A stretch of DNA of 7,185 nt from Candidatus Saccharimonadia bacterium (GTDB lineage: Bacteria; Patescibacteriota; Saccharimonadia; Saccharimonadales; Saccharimonadaceae), in contig JALRBE010000053.1 of the NCBI GenBank assembly GCA_023262335.1, positions 1 to 7,185 on the forward strand. The letters are read 5' to 3'. Below are positions 1 to 5,931 of this stretch, one piece after another. The position numbers and the translations under genes are program-made. The notes below the pieces were generated by a model. The model had not been told where the DNA came from and made no database searches. It saw only the letters and a program-made list of their open reading frames with translations. Positions within the stretch are counted from its first letter, which is position 1. Every line of letters begins with the position of its first letter.

Positions 1-1284
1 GCCGCCGCGGTCGTCGAAGACGGCAAGCGGCTGCTGAGCAACGTCGTGCAAACGCAAATCGACATCCACACCCAATACGGCGGCGTAGTACCAGAGGTCG
101 CGGCGCGCAGCCACATAGAAGTCATCAATCCGGTCATCAACCAAGCACTGGCGGATGCCGGCTGCACCTGGGACGACATCGACGCCATCGCCGTCACCTA
201 CGCGCCCGGCCTGATCGGTAGCTTGCTGGTTGGCACTTTGGCCGCTCGTACGCTGGCTGTCATCCACGACAAACCGTTGTACGCCATACATCACGTTGAG
301 GCGCATGTGTACGCGAATTTTATCGTGGAAAAGGGCGCTAAACCACCGCTGAGCGCTTCGGCTGGCGCTGAAGGAGATACTAAAGGCGAAGCGCAGCCCG
401 AAAAAGCCCTGACTGAAACAACGGCTTTTCCGGCGCGAAGCGGTGTCTCCGAAGGCGACAGCCGAAAAAGCGACCATGAAAGTGGTGGTCCTGCAGCTCC
501 AGGCACCAAAGCCATCGGTGGCATCGCGGGCCTCTCACTTCCGTCCAGGCAGCCTGACTTCCCAATGCTCGTGCTTATCGTGAGCGGTGGCCATAGCCAA
601 CTTGCCCTGTTCCGCGACCATGGCGACTACGTGCTGCTGGGCCAAACCCAAGACGACGCCGTGGGCGAGGCGTTCGACAAAGTGGCCAAGATCATCGGTC
701 TGCCCTACCCTGGCGGGCCTTCGGTCAGCAAGGCGGCGCTCAGCGGCGACCCGCGCAAGTACGCTCTGCCAAAAGCCAACCTGAAGTGCGACCATGACGG
801 CCCGCACGAAGGTCAGGCAGGCTGTAACTACTATGGTTTTAGCTTCTCTGGCCTTAAGACAGCCCTTCTACGGGCCGTTCAGCACGAAGTCGGTAAAGAT
901 TACACATTTCCGTCCCACGGCCTTCCTGCGCTCTTAGACGACGTCCAGCGGGCAGACTTTGCCGCCAGCTTCCAGCAAACGGCCATCGAAACGCTCGTCG
1001 ACAAAGCCGAAAAGGCTTTCCACAAGTTTTCCCCAGCCTCCGTGGTCATTGCCGGCGGGGTTGCCGCTAACCAGGAATTGCGGCGCCAGTTGCAAGAGCG
1101 ATTGCCCCTGGACATCGAATACGCCCCTATGCAACTCTGTACCGACAACGGCGCCATGATTGCCACTCTCGCCTATTACGTGGCACAAAAAAAGGACCCC
1201 GTGAGTCCGTATGAGTTCGAAGTTATCCCCAGCCTTTCGATGACAAAAACCGCCTGGGCAAAAGAAAATACGGCAGAGACCTGA
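1..1284 (+). CDS. tsaD: tRNA N6-threonylcarbamoyladenosine transferase TsaD, 5'-truncated by window, with internal insertion
   Basis: TsaD transfers the threonylcarbamoyl group from TC-AMP to A37 of ANN-decoding tRNAs, working with TsaB and TsaE in the cytoplasm. The reading frame is open from base 1 (AAAVVEDGKRLLSNVV), so the true start, normally about a dozen residues earlier, lies outside the window; the GTG at 46 is internal. Visible family blocks are YGGVVPEVAAR, the metal-binding HxxxH in HHVEAH (289-306), SGGHSQL (from 583), GEAFDKVAKIIGLPYPGGP, FSFSGLKTA, IAGGVAANQELR, and CTDNGAMIA with its metal-ligand Asp (codon 1144). The C-terminus is complete and ends in TGA. The odd part is between HHVEAH and FPMLVLIVSGGH: 84 residues where typical TsaD has about 12 (from memory). 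This stretch is Gly/Ala/Ser/Glu/Lys-rich, looks disordered and coincides with a DNA palindrome. Catalytic blocks on both sides are intact and in frame, so the protein is probably functional. Identity is very secure. Confidence 0.96.
   Translation, partial: AAAVVEDGKRLLSNVVQTQIDIHTQYGGVVPEVAARSHIEVINPVINQALADAGCTWDDIDAIAVTYAPGLIGSLLVGTLAARTLAVIHDKPLYAIHHVEAHVYANFIVEKGAKPPLSASAGAEGDTKGEAQPEKALTETTAFPARSGVSEGDSRKSDHESGGPAAPGTKAIGGIAGLSLPSRQPDFPMLVLIVSGGHSQLALFRDHGDYVLLGQTQDDAVGEAFDKVAKIIGLPYPGGPSVSKAALSGDPRKYALPKANLKCDHDGPHEGQAGCNYYGFSFSGLKTALLRAVQHEVGKDYTFPSHGLPALLDDVQRADFAASFQQTAIETLVDKAEKAFHKFSPASVVIAGGVAANQELRRQLQERLPLDIEYAPMQLCTDNGAMIATLAYYVAQKKDPVSPYEFEVIPSLSMTKTAWAKENTAET
342..489. repeat. 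Imperfect ~148-nt palindrome inside the tsaD insertion
   Basis: The insertion folds back on itself. ACCACC (342-347) pairs with GGTGGT (484-489). TCGGCT (358-363) pairs with AGCCGA (460-465). CGC (366-368) pairs with GCG (455-457). GGAGATAC (373-380) pairs with GTGTCTCC (443-450) with one G-T wobble. An inner pair lies around 391-407 and 423-438 (GAAAAAGCC against GGCTTTTCCGGCGC). Arms are in register but carry mismatches. The element is read through in frame as part of TsaD. I do not recognise a named family. Its habit, a palindrome tolerated inside an ORF as a low-complexity peptide, resembles the Rickettsia palindromic elements, but that is only an analogy. Confidence 0.7.
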
Positions 1285-1294
1285 GTCTCCGCCG
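1260..1294 (-). terminator. Intrinsic terminator of the 166-aa gene, embedded in the tsaD 3' end
   Basis: CGGC-a-GAGAC (1271-1280) and GTCTC-c-GCCG (1285-1294) form a nine-pair stem with one mismatch and a four-base loop that contains the tsaD stop codon. Read on the minus strand it is followed by TATTTTCTTTT (1270-1260), a good U-tract, so it fits termination of the leftward gene that stops at 1307. Read rightward it has no T-run, so it would at best be a weak hairpin for tsaD. Confidence 0.65.
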
Positions 1295-1306
1295 CATGCG
1301 ATGCCC

Positions 1307-1807
1307 TTACGGGACTTGGTGCGCGATATACCGAAGCTTCCTGGCTTCGTCTGGTGCCATCGCCTCGATAGAGATCGACAGCAGTTCGATGTGCAGCCGC
1401 CACTCGTTGGGGTCGACAGGTGTCCTCTGAACGATTCCCCACGGTCCGGCACCCGTCACGGTAACGTGGCCCGCGTACCATTCGAGGAACTCGTCGAGCG
1501 CGCCAGGAGCGACGGTACCGTTCAGCACGGCGACTTTGAGCGGCTGGATAATAGCCCAGTAGACCATGCCGTGCGACTTCGGCGCGAACAAGCGACCTTG
1601 GTCGCTGTAACGCTGCCGTAACCGGCCACAGAACCAGCATGACGCCCAAAGCAGGAGCGCCGCACAAAGCACGGTGCGCGGAAATTCCGAAACCGTACAT
1701 AGCAGCAACGCGCAGGACAGATAGAACGCTACCTTGTGCTCCCTGAGCAGCAGCGCTGTCATGGGGCCCGCTTCGCCCCTTACGTACCATCCGTTTCTGA
1801 GGAACAA
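1307..1807 (-). CDS. Unrecognised 166-aa protein with two predicted membrane segments
   Basis: I do not recognise the family. The protein has a short basic N-terminus, two hydrophobic stretches at about residues 26-41 (VAFYLSCALLLCTVS) and 44-60 (RTVLCAALLLWASCWFC) separated by a tight SEFPR turn, then about 105 soluble residues. This suggests a membrane hairpin with a cytoplasmic tail. Four cysteines fall in or beside the membrane part. The tail has two Trp-Gly/Trp-rich spots (FLEWYAG, GPWGI) but no motif I can name. The start is TTG at 1807-1805, chosen because AAAGGAG (minus strand, 1820-1814) sits exactly 6 nt upstream. An ATG at 1823 in another frame overlaps that SD, and the in-frame ATG at residue 16 has only a weak SD. 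A matched promoter and terminator frame this ORF as a single-gene unit, convergent with tsaD 22 bp away. Confidence 0.75.
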   Translation of the reverse strand: MFLRNGWYVRGEAGPMTALLLREHKVAFYLSCALLLCTVSEFPRTVLCAALLLWASCWFCGRLRQRYSDQGRLFAPKSHGMVYWAIIQPLKVAVLNGTVAPGALDEFLEWYAGHVTVTGAGPWGIVQRTPVDPNEWRLHIELLSISIEAMAPDEARKLRYIAHQVP

Positions 1808-1813
1808 CGACCT

Positions 1814-1820
1814 CTCCTTT
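1814..1820 (-). promoter_or_regulatory. Shine-Dalgarno deciding a TTG start
   Basis: AAAGGAG on the minus strand lies 6 nt before the TTG at 1807-1805. It is the strongest SD in the window and is the reason for preferring TTG over nearby ATG codons. Confidence 0.7.
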
Positions 1821-1840
1821 CATGCGATGAGGTTACGCAT

Positions 1841-1869
1841 ATTATATAATATAATTTTATATAATGCAA
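1841..1869 (-). promoter_or_regulatory. Sigma-70-type promoter of the 166-aa gene
   Basis: On the minus strand TTGCAT (1869-1864) is followed by a 17-nt spacer and a perfect TATAAT (1846-1841). Predicted transcription starts near 1834, giving a leader of roughly 27 nt that includes the AAAGGAG ribosome site. The surrounding A/T tract (1839-1871) contains other TATAAT-like words, so exact register is uncertain. It lies directly downstream of the previous gene's terminator, as expected for a separate unit. Confidence 0.7.
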
Positions 1870-1874
1870 TAATG

Positions 1875-1899
1875 AAAAGACCGCCCATTAAGGGCGGTC
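1875..1899 (-). terminator. Intrinsic terminator after the 45-aa gene
   Basis: GACCGCCC (1879-1886) and GGGCGGTC (1892-1899) make a perfect 8-bp GC-rich stem with a 5-nt loop. On the minus strand the hairpin is followed by TTTTCATTATT. It lies 20 bp past the stop of the small leftward gene. On the plus strand no T-run follows. Confidence 0.8.
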
Positions 1900-1918
1900 A
1901 GAGAGGCATGACAGTTAG

Positions 1919-2056
1919 TCAGCTCCTCGGGGTCGCGCTGGCGCGGGTGACCGCGCGGTCGAGCCGGTCGGCCATGGAGCCGCTGCGGCCGGTCAGGGCA
2001 CGAGCGACCTCGTGTGGCGAAACGGTAGCGACCACTGCCTTGAGCGATGCGAACAT
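1919..2056 (-). CDS. Small 45-aa basic protein, unrecognised
   Basis: A 45-codon ORF, ATG 2056-2054 to TGA 1921-1919, beginning MFASLKAVVATVSPHEVARA and ending RASATPRS. It is Ala/Arg/Val-rich and can form amphipathic helices, with no membrane span, Cys pair or motif I can name. Support comes from its surroundings: GAGGAG 4 nt upstream of ATG, a consensus-like TTGACA promoter before it, and a perfect terminator 20 bp after it. It follows femX in the same direction (100 bp gap, no terminator between), so readthrough from femX is also possible. A longer overlapping minus-strand frame (1857-2117) runs through the terminator and lacks an SD, so I prefer this one. Function unknown. Confidence 0.6.
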   Translation of the reverse strand: MFASLKAVVATVSPHEVARALTGRSGSMADRLDRAVTRASATPRS

Positions 2057-2117
2057 GACGCTCCTCTCGGTACGTAGGTGGCAGAGCGTACGGCTCAGAC
2101 GGCCAACCTATATTCAT

Positions 2118-2146
2118 ATGATGTCACTTAATCATACTAATGTCAA
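2118..2146 (-). promoter_or_regulatory. Candidate promoter of the 45-aa gene
   Basis: On the minus strand a perfect TTGACA (2146-2141) is followed by 17 nt and CATCAT (2123-2118), which matches TATAAT at four positions. The start would be near 2111, leaving a ~55-nt leader. The -35 lies just past the femX stop. The same stretch holds near-direct repeats (CATATGATGTCA at 2115-2126, CATACTAATGTCA at 2133-2145) and the inverted pair CTATATT/AATATAG (2108-2114, 2145-2151), which could be operator half-sites or simply AT-rich coincidence. Confidence 0.45.
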
Positions 2147-2155
2147 TATAGTCCG

Positions 2156-3145
2156 CTAGCGGCGCTTGATGGCGCGCACTGCCTTTTTGGCATACGGCAA
2201 CGCCTTGGTCCATACGGCATACAGGGGTGACAGCGGGCGGTCGTAGGTGCCCACCAGCAGGTCTTCGTGGTCGGCGAAGCCTTGTTTGAACGTACTGACG
2301 CCGTCGTTCAAGAGGCCGTTCATGTCGTACCGCTCCACTCCCCATTCCTGCGTTTTGGTGATGGCGTGCCACTTGAGCGCGTAGTTGGCGCGCAGTTCCT
2401 GGCCGCGGTCGTTCATGCCGCCGTACAGCTCAAACGCCGTCTGCGCGCTCATGGCAAGCCATACGAACGCGATCGGCTGGTCGCCTTCATAGGCGGCGAA
2501 CACCGGCGACGACTCCCCTAGCTCGGTGAAAATATCGATGTAGTACTGGTCGCCGTGCAGCGCGAACCCGGCACGCTCCGCCGTCAGATGATACAGCTCC
2601 AAGCAGCCGCGCAGTTCGGCCTCGGTCTTGACCTGGCGGATCGTCACGCCATCTTCCTTGGCGGACTTGCGAATGTACTGACGAGTCTTCTTGGCCATGA
2701 GCGCAAGCAGGTCGTCGGGCGATTTGTTGAGGTCAAGGATGAGCGTGCGCGGAATGAGAATGGTGTTTTGGGCCGGCTGCCAATTATTGCCGAGCAGTGG
2801 AGGCAGTTCGGTCCAGTCGGGTTCGATGCTCAGCGCCACGGCACGGTAGCGCGACCGCACGTAACTGCCAAGAGCCTCGAGCAGCTCCGGCGCGTGGTCG
2901 GCGCCTGCCACCGGTCCGCGCGGCACGTACGCCAGTGAGCGCAGCGGCCACGGCAACGGCTTTATGAGCACCTGTACTCCCCCGATGACGTTTTGGTCCA
3001 TGTCGACCGCGAACAGCCGTTCCACGCGCCAGCCGTGCACGGCTTTTACCGCTCCCCATCCCCATAATTGCAGCGGGTGACCGTCGTTTTCCAGAACATA
3101 GTCGTCCCACTCTTCCCTGTTGTCGCAAGCTCGCAGCGAAATCAT
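2156..3145 (-). CDS. FemAB/FemX-family peptidoglycan interpeptide-bridge aminoacyltransferase
   Basis: Enzymes of this family take an amino acid from aminoacyl-tRNA and attach it to the lysine/ornithine side chain of lipid II or the stem peptide at the inner face of the membrane. The 329-aa product has the family's length and two-GNAT-like layout: LAYVPRGPV (about residues 72-79), a basic KKTRQYIRKSAKEDGVTIR stretch (about 152-170), IAFVWLAM, ELYGGM (about 239-244), NYALKWHAI, YDMNGL (about 273-278) and FKQGF (about 286-290). No signal peptide or membrane span is seen. The ORF opens at a GTG (3163), but I start at ATG 3145-3143 because GGAG lies 5 nt before it. It ends in TAG. It is divergent from valS across 209 bp. 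Substrate amino acid and acceptor cannot be read from the sequence; a related FemAB-like GNAT with another acceptor is possible. Confidence 0.88.
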   Translation of the reverse strand: MISLRACDNREEWDDYVLENDGHPLQLWGWGAVKAVHGWRVERLFAVDMDQNVIGGVQVLIKPLPWPLRSLAYVPRGPVAGADHAPELLEALGSYVRSRYRAVALSIEPDWTELPPLLGNNWQPAQNTILIPRTLILDLNKSPDDLLALMAKKTRQYIRKSAKEDGVTIRQVKTEAELRGCLELYHLTAERAGFALHGDQYYIDIFTELGESSPVFAAYEGDQPIAFVWLAMSAQTAFELYGGMNDRGQELRANYALKWHAITKTQEWGVERYDMNGLLNDGVSTFKQGFADHEDLLVGTYDRPLSPLYAVWTKALPYAKKAVRAIKRR

Positions 3146-3154
3146 ATAGACTCC

Positions 3155-3160
3155 AGTATA
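3155..3160 (-). promoter_or_regulatory. Possible -10 element for femX, overlapping its SD
   Basis: TATACT on the minus strand (3160-3155) would place the start of transcription near 3148, only 3 nt before the femX ATG, giving an almost leaderless mRNA. No good -35 sits 16-18 nt upstream. The adjacent GGAG (3154-3151) would then be left out of the transcript, so the -10 and the SD are alternative explanations. Confidence 0.25.
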
Positions 3161-3189
3161 CACCCGCGCGCACGGCCTCCCCTGCCTGT

Positions 3190-3217
3190 TTTGCGCCGCC
3201 TCTGGCTATGCTATACT
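3190..3217 (+). promoter_or_regulatory. Distal valS promoter (extended -10)
   Basis: TGC followed by TATACT (3209-3217) is an extended -10 box. TTTGCG (3190-3195) is a weak -35 at 16-nt spacing. Transcription would start near 3224 and carry a ~130-nt leader that includes the possible leader ORF and both CACGTG sites or parts of them. Confidence 0.5.
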
Positions 3218-3267
3218 GGTTGTGAACATAAACACGTGGAACAACAAACCGCATTTGGAGGCATTTC

Positions 3268-3296
3268 TTGACGAAATGTTTGTTAAATGGTGTAAT
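3268..3296 (+). promoter_or_regulatory. Proximal valS promoter
   Basis: TTGACG (3268-3273), a 17-nt spacer and TGTAAT (3291-3296) form a good sigma-70-type promoter. The start would fall near 3303, inside the TTTCACGTGAAA palindrome, leaving a ~52-nt leader with the valS ribosome site. Confidence 0.55.
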
Positions 3297-3342
3297 AATT
3301 TCACGTGAAAAGCATTTATGCTTAAATAACAGAGGTGGCTAG
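3268..3342 (+). CDS. Possible 24-codon leader ORF in frame with valS
   Basis: TTG at 3268 preceded at 6 nt by a perfect GGAGG (3257-3261) opens a frame MTKCLLNGVIIS...LCLNNRGG ending in TAG at 3340-3342. It stops 12 nt before valS, in the same frame, and its last codons contain the valS SD (3331-3338), so translation of the two could be coupled. The peptide has a branched-chain cluster (LLNGVII), as in attenuation leaders, but only one Val. The same TTGACG also scores as the -35 of the proximal promoter, so only transcripts from the distal promoter could carry it. I cannot tell whether it is translated. Confidence 0.3.
   Translation: MTKCLLNGVIISREKHLCLNNRGG
3299..3310. promoter_or_regulatory. 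TTTCACGTGAAA palindrome at the predicted valS start of transcription
   Basis: A perfect 12-bp palindrome covers the predicted +1 of the proximal valS promoter, a natural place for a repressor. A second CACGTG occurs at 3233-3238, about 70 bp upstream and just after the distal promoter's start. Immediately downstream, AAGCAT (3310-3315) and ATGCTT (3318-3323) form another short inverted repeat. No regulator is encoded in the window, so operator function is inference. Confidence 0.4.
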
Positions 3343-3354
3343 AGACAAATCCCG

Positions 3355-5901
3355 ATGAAACTTGCCAAAGCATATAACCCCGACGATTACGAATCAACCA
3401 TATACGAGATGTGGGAGACCGCTGGCGCGTTCAAACCGAGCGGCCAGGGCGAACCGTACACCATTGCCATGCCGCCGGCCAACGCGAACGGCAACCTGCA
3501 TATCGGCCATGCGCTCACCATTGGCATCGAAGATATCCTGACCCGCTACCACCGCATGACAGGGCGAAGCACGCTGTTCATTCCCGGCGAGGACCACGCC
3601 GGACTGGAGACATGGGTCGTATACGAGCGCGACCTCGAGAAGAGCGGGCACTCCCGCGTTGAATTCACGCGCGAAGAAAACTACGCTAAGGTGAACGACT
3701 TCGTGAACGCGCACCGCGCGAATACAGAGGTACAGATTCGCGCGCTCGGCGCTAGCGCGTCGTGGGACGACCTGACGTACACGCTGGACGAAAAGGTAGT
3801 AAAGAGGGCGTACAAAACCTTCGAGACCATGTGGAACGAAGGCCTCATTTACCGGGGTGAACGGATCGTCAACTACAGCACCAAGTACCAAACCGGCTAT
3901 TCGGACTACGAAGTGGACCACAGGGAAGAGAAGGGCAAGCTTTGGAAGATCGCGTACCCGGTGATCGACCACGTGGCGGAAATAGTCGTCGCGACCACGC
4001 GGCCCGAAACGCTGCTCGGCGATACCGCCATCGCCGTGCATCCCAGCGACGAGCGCTACAAGAACTTAATCGGCTCGCACGTGGTGGTGCCGCTGACGCA
4101 GCGCGAAATCCCCATCGTCGCCGACGAGCACGTCGATCCGACCTTCGGCACCGGCGCCGTCAAGGTAACGCCAGCGCATGACCCGAACGACTTCGAGATC
4201 GGCAAGCGCCACGATCTGCCACGCATCCAGGTAATCGGCTACGACGGCAAAATGATGAACGTGCCGCCGCAATTCGACGGCCTTGAGGTGATGGAAGCGC
4301 GCAAACGCGTTCTGGCAGCGCTCGACACGGCCGAACTGCGCCGCGGCGAAGAGGACATTGTCCACTCCGTTGGCTACGACTACAAATCCGGCTTGCCAAT
4401 CCAGCCGCTCATCAAAGAGCAGTGGTTTTTGAACATCAAACCGCTCGCAGAGAAGGCGATCGAGGCGATCAAGGCAGGGGAGGTCACCTTCCACCCGGCC
4501 AGCAAGAAGGCGGCGTTGCTCAGCTACCTCGAAAACATCCACGACTGGAACCTCAGTCGCCAGATTCCGTGGGGGATTCCGATTCCTGCGTTCCAGAACG
4601 CGAACGATCCGAACGATTGGATCTTTGATACCCGCGTCGACCAGCCGACGATTGATGTAAACGGTACAACATACATACGAGAAGAAGACACGTTCGACAC
4701 CTGGTTCAGCAGCGGCCAATGGCCGTACGCCACCACCGACTACCTCGACGACGGCAAACTGGCCAAGCATTACCCCTTGAGCGTCATGGAAACCGGCCAC
4801 GACATCCTGTTCGTATGGGTCGGCCGCATGATCATGTTCGGCCTGTACGCCACCGGCAAGGTGCCGTTCAAAGACGTGTACTTGCACGGTTTGGTACTCG
4901 ACGAGCACGGCCAGAAGATGAGCAAGAGCAAGGGCAACGTGATCAACCCTATGGAAATGGTCACCAAGTACGGTTCCGACGCGCTGCGCCTGGGCCTGAT
5001 CGCTAGCCGTAGCGCCGGCCAAAACCAAGCGTTCGGCGAGGGCAGGGTAGTAACCGGCCGCAACTTCGCCAACAAACTGTGGAACATCGCCCGCTACGTC
5101 GAAAACGTCCTGCCGGAAGACTTCGCGCTGGGCACGCCGATTCCGACCAGCCTGGCGGACCACTGGATCGTGCGCCAACTGAACGACGCCGCCGCAAACA
5201 TTGCGGAGCAGATTGAAAACTACCGGTTTGCTGAAGCCAACGAGATCATGTATCACGCCATCTGGGACGACGTGGCCGATTGGTACGTCGAAGCCAGCAA
5301 AAAGCAGCCGAACCCGCAGTTGCTCGGCTGGGTTCTCGATACCAGCCTACGGATCGCGCATCCGTTCGCGCCGTTCGTCACCGAAACCATTTGGCAAACC
5401 TTGGGCTGGGAAAAATCCATGCTGATCGCCGCCAACTGGCCTGAACGCCTGGCGTACGACGACATCGCCGCCGGCGAGTTCGAACAATTGCAAAAACTCG
5501 TGGTCGAAACGCGCTTCGTCATAAGCGAGCTGCCACCAAAGAAGTACGACATCGTATACCAGCAGGACTCGTTGATCGAGGACAACGCCGAGCTGATCGC
5601 GTGGCTGGCGCGCCTGGGCAAGGTAGGGAAGGCCGACCAACCGAAGGGCCTGCGCCTGGCAGCAAGCAACCGCGAAGCCTGGCTGGACGTCGACGAAGAG
5701 ACCCTGTACGAGCACCAGACCAACCTCGAAAAGCGCCTGGCGGACGCCCGCGGCCTCGAGAAGAACTTGGAGGGCCGCTTAGGCAACGCCAGTTACGTCG
5801 AAAAGGCTCCGGCGCACTTGGTCGAAGAAACCAAGCGGCAGCTGGACGACACGAAGGCGCTCATAGAGCGACTGGTCCGCGAACTCGCGGTTCTGGAATA
5901 A
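3355..5901 (+). CDS. valS: Valyl-tRNA synthetase
   Basis: ValS charges tRNA(Val) with valine in the cytoplasm and hydrolyses mischarged Thr-tRNA(Val). The 848-aa class I enzyme is complete: HIGH at residues 49-52 within ANGNLHIGHAL; CP1 editing domain with TTRPET (214-219) and GTGAVKVTPAHDPNDF (about 265-280); DTWFSS (448-453); ETGHDILFVWVGRM; KMSKS (521-525); an anticodon-binding domain from about 595; and a charged coiled-coil C-terminal tRNA arm (about 780-848). Length is slightly below the common 870-950. It contains no cysteine, and the usual SRQLWWGHxIPAW region reads SRQIPWGIPIPAF, so the zinc-binding insert found in many ValS is absent. No upstream in-frame start exists because of TAG at 3340. 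AGAGGTGG (3331-3338) is 16 nt before ATG, further than ideal. A strong terminator follows. Confidence 0.97.
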   Translation: MKLAKAYNPDDYESTIYEMWETAGAFKPSGQGEPYTIAMPPANANGNLHIGHALTIGIEDILTRYHRMTGRSTLFIPGEDHAGLETWVVYERDLEKSGHSRVEFTREENYAKVNDFVNAHRANTEVQIRALGASASWDDLTYTLDEKVVKRAYKTFETMWNEGLIYRGERIVNYSTKYQTGYSDYEVDHREEKGKLWKIAYPVIDHVAEIVVATTRPETLLGDTAIAVHPSDERYKNLIGSHVVVPLTQREIPIVADEHVDPTFGTGAVKVTPAHDPNDFEIGKRHDLPRIQVIGYDGKMMNVPPQFDGLEVMEARKRVLAALDTAELRRGEEDIVHSVGYDYKSGLPIQPLIKEQWFLNIKPLAEKAIEAIKAGEVTFHPASKKAALLSYLENIHDWNLSRQIPWGIPIPAFQNANDPNDWIFDTRVDQPTIDVNGTTYIREEDTFDTWFSSGQWPYATTDYLDDGKLAKHYPLSVMETGHDILFVWVGRMIMFGLYATGKVPFKDVYLHGLVLDEHGQKMSKSKGNVINPMEMVTKYGSDALRLGLIASRSAGQNQAFGEGRVVTGRNFANKLWNIARYVENVLPEDFALGTPIPTSLADHWIVRQLNDAAANIAEQIENYRFAEANEIMYHAIWDDVADWYVEASKKQPNPQLLGWVLDTSLRIAHPFAPFVTETIWQTLGWEKSMLIAANWPERLAYDDIAAGEFEQLQKLVVETRFVISELPPKKYDIVYQQDSLIEDNAELIAWLARLGKVGKADQPKGLRLAASNREAWLDVDEETLYEHQTNLEKRLADARGLEKNLEGRLGNASYVEKAPAHLVEETKRQLDDTKALIERLVRELAVLE

Positions 5902-5904
5902 CAG

Positions 5905-5930
5905 AAACGCCCCGTACCAGGGGCGTTTTT
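5905..5930 (+). terminator. valS intrinsic terminator, possibly bidirectional
   Basis: AAACGCCCC (5905-5913) and GGGGCGTTT (5920-5928) form a perfect 9-bp stem with a 6-nt loop, followed by TT, 4 nt after the valS stop. On the minus strand it is followed by CTGTTATT, a poorer U-tract. It may also serve the convergent gene that stops at 5932. Confidence 0.9.
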
Positions 5931-5931
5931 G

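Noticed and set aside
342..489. Same repeat family as the 6373-6907 element
   Set aside because: Both are palindromic and share short AAAAAGCC/GGCTTTT-like words, but I found no extended alignment between them.
1857..2117. 86-aa minus-strand ORF overlapping the 45-aa gene in another frame
   Set aside because: It reads through the terminator, has no SD and a random-looking Arg/Pro-rich composition; the 45-codon frame has all its signals.
1734..2159. 141-aa plus-strand ORF
   Set aside because: It runs through a promoter, a terminator hairpin and the small minus-strand gene; composition is Arg/Ser-rich noise.
3208..3225. ATG CTA TAC TGG TTG TGA mini-ORF
   Set aside because: It overlaps the distal valS -10 box and would lie mostly upstream of the transcript start.
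3146..3354. T-box riboswitch before valS
   Set aside because: No T-box antiterminator sequence, specifier loop or terminator hairpin is visible in this 209-bp interval.
4066..5256. 396-aa minus-strand ORF
   Set aside because: Antisense shadow of valS; the GC-rich third positions of the real gene keep the opposite frame open.
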